Source of the DNA: Paractinoplanes atraurantiacus
Lineage (GTDB): Bacteria > Actinomycetota > Actinomycetes > Mycobacteriales > Micromonosporaceae
Assembly (NCBI RefSeq): GCF_900215205.1
Contig: NZ_OBDY01000008.1
Coordinates: 277,550 to 341,549 of the forward strand
Reading direction: 5' to 3'
DNA: 64,000 nt
Numbering within the stretch: position 1 is the stretch's first letter; each line of letters starts with the position of its first letter. Of this stretch, positions 58,319-64,000 are shown piece by piece. The position numbers and the translations under genes are program-made. Under the pieces are notes generated by a model that saw only the letters and a program-made list of their open reading frames with translations, was not told the origin of the DNA and did not search any database.

Positions 58319-59217
58319 CGGCGCTCGAGGGTCCCGCGATCCCACTCGGCCAGCTCGGCGGCGGCCTCGTAGGTCGAGCGCAGGAACTCGGTCAGCGCCG
58401 CGTCCGGGTCGGAGGCCTCGGCGACCGCCTCGTACGGGAGCAGGAACTCCCGGATCGTGGTGTCGTAGTGAGCGGCCCGCGGCCGTACGGCGAAATCGTT
58501 GTAGCCCTGGGGTTCGGGGTAGGCGTAGGCGTAGAACGCGCCCTCCTCGCCGCCGCCCGGCCAGAAGCCGAAGCTGGCGAGCTCGTGCGAGTACGCCTCG
58601 TGCATGACCGAGGGAGGGCAGTTCGGCGCGCCGCCGGGATGCTGCGGGGCGACGCGGCCCGAGAAGCGGGTGTACGCCAGGTCCATCGAACCCCAGAAGA
58701 AGTGCACCGGGCTCGTCTTGCCGAGGAACTCCCACCGGAAGCGGCTGAACACCCGCTCGACCTGTTGGAGCTGCCGCCAGAAGAGGCGGGCGGCGTCACC
58801 GTCGTACGACTTGTGGGTCTCGTCCTCGGCGAACGGGATGGCCGGGTCGACCTCGTTCGGCACGGGGTGGATGACCGTCTCGACGCCCAGCTCGGCCAGG
58901 GCGAGCATGGTCTCGCGGTAGAAGGCGGCGACCGTCTTGGGCTCCAGCGTCAGCGTGCGCGACCGGCCGTCACTGGTGCTCATCCGCAGCACCTGATCGA
59001 GAAAGTCGAACTCGATCTCGAACGACCCGTTCCCGTACGGCACGGCGGAGGTGGTCAGCCCGCGCGCACTCGGATAGAGCGTCACATGCCACCAGTGGTT
59101 GATCGCCGGCGCGTGCGCCATGCGAACCTTCCCGACGATCTGCGTCCACATCTGCAGTGTGTCGCGCGTCTCCACCCAGTCGGTCACCCGCAGTCGCGGC
59201 CACTCACCGTTTCCCAT
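58315..59217 (-). CDS. DUF5996-family protein
   Basis: The 300-residue protein fits DUF5996: EWPRLRVTDWVETRDTLQMW, RMAHAPAINHWWHVTLYPSA, SPVHFFWGSMDLAYTRFSGR, AYSHELASFGFWPGGGEEGA. These aromatic, His-rich motifs are conserved in many bacteria, and no activity is known. It is probably cytoplasmic as no signal is visible. The ATG at 59217 begins MGNGEWP; a few upstream codons are open. It overlaps the PadR-like gene by four bases tail to tail. Confidence 0.85.
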   Translation of the reverse strand: MGNGEWPRLRVTDWVETRDTLQMWTQIVGKVRMAHAPAINHWWHVTLYPSARGLTTSAVPYGNGSFEIEFDFLDQVLRMSTSDGRSRTLTLEPKTVAAFYRETMLALAELGVETVIHPVPNEVDPAIPFAEDETHKSYDGDAARLFWRQLQQVERVFSRFRWEFLGKTSPVHFFWGSMDLAYTRFSGRVAPQHPGGAPNCPPSVMHEAYSHELASFGFWPGGGEEGAFYAYAYPEPQGYNDFAVRPRAAHYDTTIREFLLPYEAVAEASDPDAALTEFLRSTYEAAAELAEWDRGTLERR

Positions 59218-59259
59218 CACCCGAGCCTGCCACATGACCGGGCCCGCGCTCTTCGACGG

Positions 59260-59375
59260 AAATCACAGCTGGAAGCGGGTGTGAAACCCCGTTCCCCATC
59301 ATTCGGTACGCCTCGTCGACCTGATCCAAGGGCATTTTCACCAAGCCGGCGAAGCCAAGCCCTGCGGCGTCTGCT
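59260..59375 (-). pseudogene. Possible remnant of a zinc-type alcohol dehydrogenase C-terminus
   Basis: The reverse strand reads AGLGFAGLVKMPLDQVDEAY RMMGNG. The segment MPLDQVDEAYRMM matches the conserved end of zinc-dependent alcohol dehydrogenases (MPLEEVNEAYRRM). Nothing else of the enzyme is present, and the 238-base gap (59218-59455) holds no other supported feature. A short match, so only tentative. Confidence 0.4.
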
Positions 59376-59455
59376 GGACTCAGCCCTGCAGACGGAAGCA
59401 GTCCTGGGGGTCACGATGATGTCGTTCGGTCAAGGCGGCTCACACCTGAAGGCCG

Positions 59456-60331
59456 CTATCCGGTTCTGATGCGGGGCGGCTTCCTGCGGCCGAGTGCCTT
59501 GGCCAGGTAGCCGCGGAGCAGCAGGCGGCGGACGTCGCGCTTGCGAGGTTCGTTGACGATCACGAAGTCGTCGAAGCGGTGGAAGCCGCGTCGGCCCTTG
59601 ATGGCGTGGGCGGCGTCTCGGGCTGCGCGCAGCTGGGCGACCGTCATCTGCGGGGCTCGTTCGTCGGGCTGGTAGGTCACGCCGATGGCGTAGTCGCGGC
59701 GGGGGCGGCGGCGCATCTCGACGTGGCAGCCCAGCACGTGGGTGACCGGGTGGCTCTCGGCGAACTCGACCAGCTGGTCCATGGTGGAGACGAAGGCCGC
59801 GTGGTCGAAGACGTACAACCGGCCCGGAAGCACGGTGTCGCCGGTCAGCAGGAAGCCGGTCCGTGGGTCGAAGACCGTGATCGCCGCCGCGTGGTGACCG
59901 GGCGAGTAGAGGATCGTGAGCTCGCGGCCGCCCAGGTCGCACTTCTCCGTGCCGAAAAAGTCGTGGACCGCCTCGGGGGAGTGGCCGACGACGACGGTGT
60001 CGGGGCGATCCTCGAACTGGGCGTCGCCCGCCACGTGATCGCCGTGCGGGTGGGAGTGGGCCACCACCAGGCCGTACCCGGGCGACGGGTGACGCTCGGC
60101 GATCAGCCGGTCGACGGTCTCGCGCAGCGGCGAGTCCTCGGTGGCGCCGGTGTCCAGCAGCAGCGCCCGCTCGTCGCCGAACAGCAGGAACATGAACGGC
60201 GCCTCGTACGTCGCCGTCTTGCTCTGCCGCAGGATCACCGTGTTCTCGTCGTACACGTGGATCTGTATGGGCGGTTCGCCGGTCCGGCCGTGGTTCCAGG
60301 CGACATCGAGGGTGCCAGTCACGACGGTCAC
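59456..60331 (-). CDS. Metallo-beta-lactamase-fold hydrolase
   Basis: This 291-residue MBL-fold protein has the metal motif VVAHSHPHGDHVAGD (HxHxDH), the preceding LLLDTGATED, and SPGHHAAAITVFDP and LTGDTVLPGRLYVF, which give the later His and Asp ligands. The last third (VTYQPDERAPQMTVAQLRAA onward) is a helical extension of about 70 residues seen in some members. Substrate unknown. The start is a GTG at 60331; another GTG at 60322 is possible. Confidence 0.85.
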   Translation of the reverse strand: MTVVTGTLDVAWNHGRTGEPPIQIHVYDENTVILRQSKTATYEAPFMFLLFGDERALLLDTGATEDSPLRETVDRLIAERHPSPGYGLVVAHSHPHGDHVAGDAQFEDRPDTVVVGHSPEAVHDFFGTEKCDLGGRELTILYSPGHHAAAITVFDPRTGFLLTGDTVLPGRLYVFDHAAFVSTMDQLVEFAESHPVTHVLGCHVEMRRRPRRDYAIGVTYQPDERAPQMTVAQLRAARDAAHAIKGRRGFHRFDDFVIVNEPRKRDVRRLLLRGYLAKALGRRKPPRIRTG

Positions 60332-60504
60332 TGTACGGCCGGACGGCTATCGGCGGGGGCCACCGGCTCGCGTACCCCATCCCCTCAAGTTCCTTCGCTT
60401 CCCTTTCGGTCCCCTCCGCTGAAATGGGTCACAAGGGCGGGCGCTCGGTGACACCCCCAACCCCGGGCGCCCGCCCGTTCCAGTCCTCAGCGAGGGAGCC
60501 GCAC

Positions 60505-61335
60505 ATGACCACCGAAGGCCTGGGCCCCACACCGCGCGGCCCCCACTTCCATTCCCCTTCCATTCCCCACCTCGACCCCGCCTTCTCCCCGCCCGTCTCC
60601 ACCCCGTCCCGGCGCTGGCCTCTGGTGACGGCCGGCGGCCTGGTCGTGCTCGCTCTGGCCGCCGGCGCCGGCGCCGGCGGCGCGGCCGGCTATCTGACGG
60701 GCCGGGACACCCCGCCGGCGGCTGTCGCCACGACCGGCGCCGTTCCCGCCGACCTGGTGGCGGCCGCGGCCAGGGCTCTGCCCGGCGTGGTGTCGGTCCA
60801 GGTGGGCAACGGTTCCGGCTCCGGCTTCGCCTTCGACGACCAGGGCCACATAGTCACCAACAATCACGTGGTGGCCGCCGGCGGCCCGATCACCGTCGTC
60901 AACGCCGACGGCCGTCGCCTGCCGGCCACCCTCATCGGCACCGACCCCGGCAACGACATCGCCGTCCTGCAGGTGGACCGTTCGGCCGGCCTTCCCGCGC
61001 TGCCCCTGGCCGCCCCGCGCACCGTCCGGGTCGGCGAGCCGGTCCTGGCCGTAGGCTCCCCACTGGGCCTGTCCGGCACCGTGACCGCCGGCATCATCAG
61101 CGCCGTGGACCGCCCCGTGCGCCTGGGCGACGAATCCGGCCGAACCGCCATACAGACCGACGCCTCCATCAACCCGGGAAACTCGGGCGGCCCCCTGGTG
61201 AACGCCCGGGGCGAGGTCATCGGCGTCAACACCGCCATCGCCACCCTCGAGGGCGGCGGCAACATAGGCATCGGCTTCGCCGTCCCCATCGACCGGGCCC
61301 GCCAGGTGGCCAGCACCCTGATCAACCGCGGCTGA
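60505..61335 (+). CDS. HtrA-like membrane serine protease without PDZ domain
   Basis: The 276-residue protein has a proline-rich cytoplasmic N-terminus, one membrane helix (LVTAGGLVVLALAAGAGAGG) and a trypsin-like S1C domain with His121 (IVTNNHVVAAGG), Asp151 (GNDIAVLQVD) and Ser227 (NPGNSGGPLVNARGE). Most actinobacterial HtrA/PepD proteins end in a PDZ domain, but this one stops after the protease domain. It probably degrades damaged proteins outside the membrane. GAGGGAG lies upstream of the ATG. No neighbours share an operon with certainty. Confidence 0.9.
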   Translation: MTTEGLGPTPRGPHFHSPSIPHLDPAFSPPVSTPSRRWPLVTAGGLVVLALAAGAGAGGAAGYLTGRDTPPAAVATTGAVPADLVAAAARALPGVVSVQVGNGSGSGFAFDDQGHIVTNNHVVAAGGPITVVNADGRRLPATLIGTDPGNDIAVLQVDRSAGLPALPLAAPRTVRVGEPVLAVGSPLGLSGTVTAGIISAVDRPVRLGDESGRTAIQTDASINPGNSGGPLVNARGEVIGVNTAIATLEGGGNIGIGFAVPIDRARQVASTLINRG

Positions 61336-61394
61336 CCCGCACCACGCTGAAAAGGGAGCGACAGCCGGCGTACGCGGGCACTAGCGTCCGGCGG

Positions 61395-62369
61395 ATGCGC
61401 GAAGCATTGAGCACTCTCACGTGGCGGCCGCTTTCCCGCGAGGACGCCAAGGCGTCGGCCGATCTGCTCAACGCCATGGAGAGCGTCGACAAGATCGGCG
61501 AGTACTACGACGAGCAGGACACTCTCCAGGAGCTGATCGACCCCTATACGGACCTGGAACGGGGGAGCCTCGCCGTCTTCGACGGTGACGTGATGGCCGG
61601 CTTCATGAAGACGCGATATCAGGCGACACCGGAGGACGTCCACCGGGTCGTCATGGACGGTGGCGTGGCCCCCGGCTACCGGCGCCGGGGCCTCGGCACC
61701 CGGCTGGTGGAGGCCGGGGTGGCGGCGGCCAAGGAGTTGCACGCGCGGCACCATCCGGGGCTGAAGCTGGCCGTCGACATCCACAAGCCCGAGAGCATGG
61801 CCGGACTGGCGGAGCTGCTGCGCGGCCAGGGCTTCACGGTGGCCGGCTATTACCAGCACATGCAGCACTCGCTCGGCGACGCGATCCCCGAGACCCCTGT
61901 TCCCGACGGGCTGCGTATCGAGCCTTGGTCGGAGGGCAACGACGAGGAGTTCCGGCTGATCCGGAACGAGGCGTTCAGCGAGGACCGGCTGCGCGCGCCG
62001 ATGACCATGGAGTCCTGGAAGAGCAAGATCACCAACCAGACGTTCCGGCCGACGGTCAGTTTCCTGCTGCGCGACGTGGCCAGCGGGGTGCCGGCGGGCA
62101 TGCTGGTGACGATGTCCTGGGACGCCGACACGGCGGCCACCGGCATCCGCGACGCGCGCTTCATGCTCATCGCGACGCGGGCCGGCTACCGGAGGCGGGG
62201 CGTCGCCGGCGCGCTGATCGGGCACGCGCTGCGGGCCGCGGCCGGCGAGGGCTACGACCGGGCCCTCGTGGAGGCGGACTCGCAGAACCCCTTCCAAGCC
62301 CTGAGGGTCTACGAGAAGGCCGGTTTCACCCCTACACTGCGGTTCGTGAGCTGGGCGCTGGAGGTCTGA
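61395..62369 (+). CDS. Tandem GNAT acetyltransferase
   Basis: The 324-residue protein contains two GNAT folds. The first has VAPGYRRRGLGTRLVEAGVA (acetyl-CoA loop RRxGxG). The second has ATRAGYRRRGVAGALIGHAL followed by VEADSQNPFQALRVYEKAGF. Two-domain GNATs of this layout include mycothiol synthase-like and several resistance or metabolite acetyltransferases, but no specific substrate can be assigned. The ATG at 61395 follows 59 bases of spacer after the protease gene. Confidence 0.85.
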   Translation: MREALSTLTWRPLSREDAKASADLLNAMESVDKIGEYYDEQDTLQELIDPYTDLERGSLAVFDGDVMAGFMKTRYQATPEDVHRVVMDGGVAPGYRRRGLGTRLVEAGVAAAKELHARHHPGLKLAVDIHKPESMAGLAELLRGQGFTVAGYYQHMQHSLGDAIPETPVPDGLRIEPWSEGNDEEFRLIRNEAFSEDRLRAPMTMESWKSKITNQTFRPTVSFLLRDVASGVPAGMLVTMSWDADTAATGIRDARFMLIATRAGYRRRGVAGALIGHALRAAAGEGYDRALVEADSQNPFQALRVYEKAGFTPTLRFVSWALEV

Positions 62370-62375
62370 CATCCC

Positions 62376-62657
62376 GTGACCGTCATCGATCTTGATTCGC
62401 CGGTCCGGGCCGCCCCGGCTCAGGGCGCCCGGCGGCGGGTTCTGGGTGTGGTGGCGGTGGCGCTTCTCGTGCTCTTCGGGCCGTCCGGCGAGGTCAAACG
62501 GGGTTCGGGCTTCCTCGACGAGGCGATCTGCGACTACCTGAACCGGCTGCCCGCGGGGGCGACCGGGTCGCGGGTCCTCATCGACGAGCGGTCGGGTGAA
62601 GTGCAGCAGACCACCACGATCAGCGGGGATTCGTGCGTCACCAGGACGGGCGGGTAG
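62376..62657 (+). CDS. Small membrane-anchored or secreted hypothetical protein
   Basis: A 93-residue protein with one hydrophobic helix (RRVLGVVAVALLVLFGPSGE) and a short extracytoplasmic domain with two Cys (ICDYLNRLPAG, SGDSCVTRTGG). GTG start seven bases after the GNAT stop, so it may be co-transcribed. No family recognised. The last 20 bases overlap the convergent membrane-protein gene. Confidence 0.6.
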   Translation: MTVIDLDSPVRAAPAQGARRRVLGVVAVALLVLFGPSGEVKRGSGFLDEAICDYLNRLPAGATGSRVLIDERSGEVQQTTTISGDSCVTRTGG

Positions 62658-63096
62658 TGCGCGGGGCGCCGCTGAGGGCCAGGATCGCGTAGCCGAAGGC
62701 GACGCAGACCGACTGCACCACCAGGACGAAGACCGTGTAGACGAGCGTGGCCTGCCAGTTCGAGGGCTGGTAGTGGATGTCGGACAGGATGATCGGGTCG
62801 CTGAAGGTGCGGTGCATGGCGCCGTACCAGATGCCGCCCAGCACGCTGGTGCCGATGTCTCCCACGGTCAGCACGAACCAGAGCAGGCCCCACGGGATCG
62901 AGCGGAACGCCTGTTTCAGGACGGGCAGAAAGACCGCGAAGCCGGTCAGGGCCAGGCCCACGACCGAGGCGACCACATAGCCGGCGGCGTCGTCCGCCCT
63001 GATCGAGCCGGCGATCGACTGTATGGACAGCCACGCGTCGGTGACGCTCAGGACGAACCCCACGGGAAGAATGGCCCAGGCCAGTCCAGGTCTCAC
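62638..63096 (-). CDS. Hypothetical four-helix membrane protein
   Basis: The 152-residue product is predicted to cross the membrane four times (AWAILPVGFVLSVTDAWLSI, GYVVASVVGLALTGFAVFLP, PWGLLWFVLTVGDIGTSVLG, LVYTVFVLVVQSVCVAFGYA). Start is the GTG that overlaps the upstream TAG (TAGTG, 63094-63098). It is the third gene of a tightly coupled set of small membrane proteins. Function unknown. Confidence 0.65.
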   Translation of the reverse strand: MRPGLAWAILPVGFVLSVTDAWLSIQSIAGSIRADDAAGYVVASVVGLALTGFAVFLPVLKQAFRSIPWGLLWFVLTVGDIGTSVLGGIWYGAMHRTFSDPIILSDIHYQPSNWQATLVYTVFVLVVQSVCVAFGYAILALSGAPRTTRPSW

Positions 63097-63284
63097 TATT
63101 GCCGTCCGAAGAAGAGTGCGAAAACGATGATGATGGCGAGGAAGGCCGACGCGAAACCGACGATGATCGGCAATTTGTGGTCGGCGGCGGAGCGCGGCGG
63201 TGGCGGTGTCAGCGCTTCCAGCCGGGCGACCAGGAACTCGGCGCGCCGTACGGCTTCCTCGAGTCTTGTGACCAGCGGATCCAT
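63096..63284 (-). CDS. Small membrane protein with one helix
   Basis: A 62-residue protein: an amphipathic N-terminal helix (PLVTRLEEAVRRAEFLVARL), a Pro-rich linker, and one C-terminal membrane helix (IIVGFASAFLAIIIVFALFF). GGGGA six bases before the ATG supports the start; a GTG three bases earlier is also possible. It overlaps both neighbours by one to a few bases, so it is part of one operon. Confidence 0.6.
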   Translation of the reverse strand: MDPLVTRLEEAVRRAEFLVARLEALTPPPPRSAADHKLPIIVGFASAFLAIIIVFALFFGRQ

Positions 63285-63505
63285 CACTTGTCCCCAAGCA
63301 TGAAGATCAGAAACAGCCCGACGGCGAAGCCGGCCAGCAGCGCCATGATGTAGGCGTACTCGGGCAGGCCGAGCGTCCTCTCCGACCGGGCGAGGCCGAT
63401 GTAGCAGAACAGCAGTCCGGCCGCGCTGAAGACACCGAGGAAATAGCCGAGGATGTCGGCCAGATGACCGACAATGTCACCTTTGCCGGCGATTACTGCG
63501 TTCAT
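63284..63505 (-). CDS. Small two-helix membrane protein
   Basis: A 73-residue protein with two membrane helices (ILGYFLGVFSAAGLLFCYIG and YAYIMALLAGFAVGLFLIFM). First gene of the three-gene membrane-protein set. Family unknown. Its promoter should lie in 63506-63590, between it and the insertion element. Confidence 0.6.
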   Translation of the reverse strand: MNAVIAGKGDIVGHLADILGYFLGVFSAAGLLFCYIGLARSERTLGLPEYAYIMALLAGFAVGLFLIFMLGDK

Positions 63506-63592
63506 TGCATGGACGATGACACAAGATCGGAATTGGAGGATTCGTACTTTCGGGCTATTGGGGACGGGTCACCCGGTAACCGAAAGTCCTAG

Positions 63593-64000
63593 AGCGCATC
63601 TGACGGATCATCACGCGCTATGACGGTCGATCGTTGGTGTGTTGTGGCTGGTGATCTGACTGATCAGGAGTGGGAGCGGCTGGAGCCGATGCTGCCGTCC
63701 ATGGCGTTCCAGCGTGGTGGGCGGTGGCGTGATCACCGGCAGGTGATCAACGGGATTTTGTGGCGTGTCGACAACGGCGCGAAGTGGGATCAGATTCCGG
63801 AGCGATACGGGCCGGCGAAGACGTGTTATGACCGGTTCGCCCGGTGGGAACAGGACGGGACGTGGGCGCGGATCCTGCAGCGGTTGCAGGCCGACGCGGA
63901 CGCGGCCGGAGACCTGGACTGGAACGGGCAGGTCGACTCCAGCGTGGTGCGGGCACATCAGCATGCCGCGGGGGCTCGTAAAGGGGGTTGAGCCCGGCGG
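63593..64000 (+). mobile_element. Left part of an IS5-family insertion sequence, cut by the window edge
   Basis: An IS5-type transposase frame begins at 63620. CTAG at 63589-63592 is a typical IS5-subgroup target site, so the element probably starts at AGAGCGCATCTGACGG or nearby. The right end lies outside the window, so terminal repeats could not be compared. Confidence 0.6.
63620..63991 (+). CDS. IS5-family transposase, first reading frame
   Basis: The 123-residue frame is the N-terminal half of an IS5-family DDE transposase: VVAGDLTDQEWERLEPMLPS, INGILWRVDNGAKWDQIPER (the DUF4096 segment), and LDWNGQVDSSVVRAHQHAAG, which holds the first catalytic Asp. It stops at 63989-63991 right after CGTAAAGGGGG. 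Two-frame members of this group make the full transposase by ribosomal frameshifting on such A/G runs; the continuation (VEPG) in the +1 frame at 63988 supports this. The second frame is outside the window. Confidence 0.82.
   Translation: MTVDRWCVVAGDLTDQEWERLEPMLPSMAFQRGGRWRDHRQVINGILWRVDNGAKWDQIPERYGPAKTCYDRFARWEQDGTWARILQRLQADADAAGDLDWNGQVDSSVVRAHQHAAGARKGG

Noticed and set aside
63611..63964. Reverse-strand frames over the IS5 transposase
   Set aside because: Antisense to a recognisable transposase; no support of their own.
1..64000. tRNA, rRNA, riboswitch or replication origin
   Set aside because: Nothing in the intergenic spaces resembled these, and the gaps are mostly under 200 bases; a covariance-model scan would be needed to exclude small RNAs.

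Overview
The window is very GC-rich DNA from an actinobacterium. GTG and TTG starts, TAT signals, a SARP regulator, DUF574-type methyltransferases and short divergent regulator/transporter pairs all suggest a Micromonosporaceae-like organism such as Actinoplanes. That genus-level placement is inference; no rRNA or other taxonomic marker is present. No tRNA, rRNA, CRISPR array or prophage was seen.

Layout. 1-5.3 kb: the end of a PucR-type regulator, convergent hyuBA (hydantoinase/oxoprolinase subunits) and a short M17 aminopeptidase. 5.3-9.9 kb: chloroperoxidase-type hydrolase, a phosphodiesterase-like remnant, class I aldolase, and a GlxA-type regulator divergent from an EamA exporter. 9.9-18.3 kb: a GGDEF-EAL protein with two in-frame coding minisatellites, then small secreted, lipoprotein, thioesterase, phosphatase and AraC genes. 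18.3-29.3 kb: a GT-C-like membrane protein with gpsA, a dead RelE-type toxin, a 1216-residue subtilase, a second GGDEF-EAL protein and a PadR/membrane-protein pair.

29.3-39.2 kb is an accessory patch with many damaged genes. It holds a frameshifted peptidase-E gene running in frame into an aminoglycoside-phosphotransferase-like domain, an S12 hydrolase with its active-site region deleted, and three further genes broken by single-base shifts. Intact methyltransferases, an acyltransferase and a second peptidase-E copy lie among them. 39.2-44 kb: NmrA-type protein, DUF2293 protein and a full-length AfsR/SARP regulator. 44-54 kb: a two-gene operon for a large secreted FG-GAP/discoidin protein and a 2094-residue RHS protein. 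Its promoter carries an 11-bp-period direct repeat of the kind SARP proteins bind.

54-58.3 kb: efeUOB iron uptake, transcribed leftward. Its promoter packs two DtxR/IdeR-like iron boxes around a palindrome that recurs between the neighbouring BlaI-type repressor gene and a divergent PadR-like gene. This suggests that iron uptake is co-regulated by a second, BlaI-type switch. 58.3-63.5 kb: DUF5996, metallo-beta-lactamase fold, HtrA-like protease, tandem GNAT and a three-gene set of small membrane proteins. The right edge cuts into an IS5-family element.

The most novel-looking items are the composite iron/BlaI promoter, the SARP-box plus RHS operon, the peptidase-E/phosphotransferase fusion, and the coding minisatellites in the c-di-GMP enzyme. 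All family assignments come from reading motifs by eye; no database search was run.
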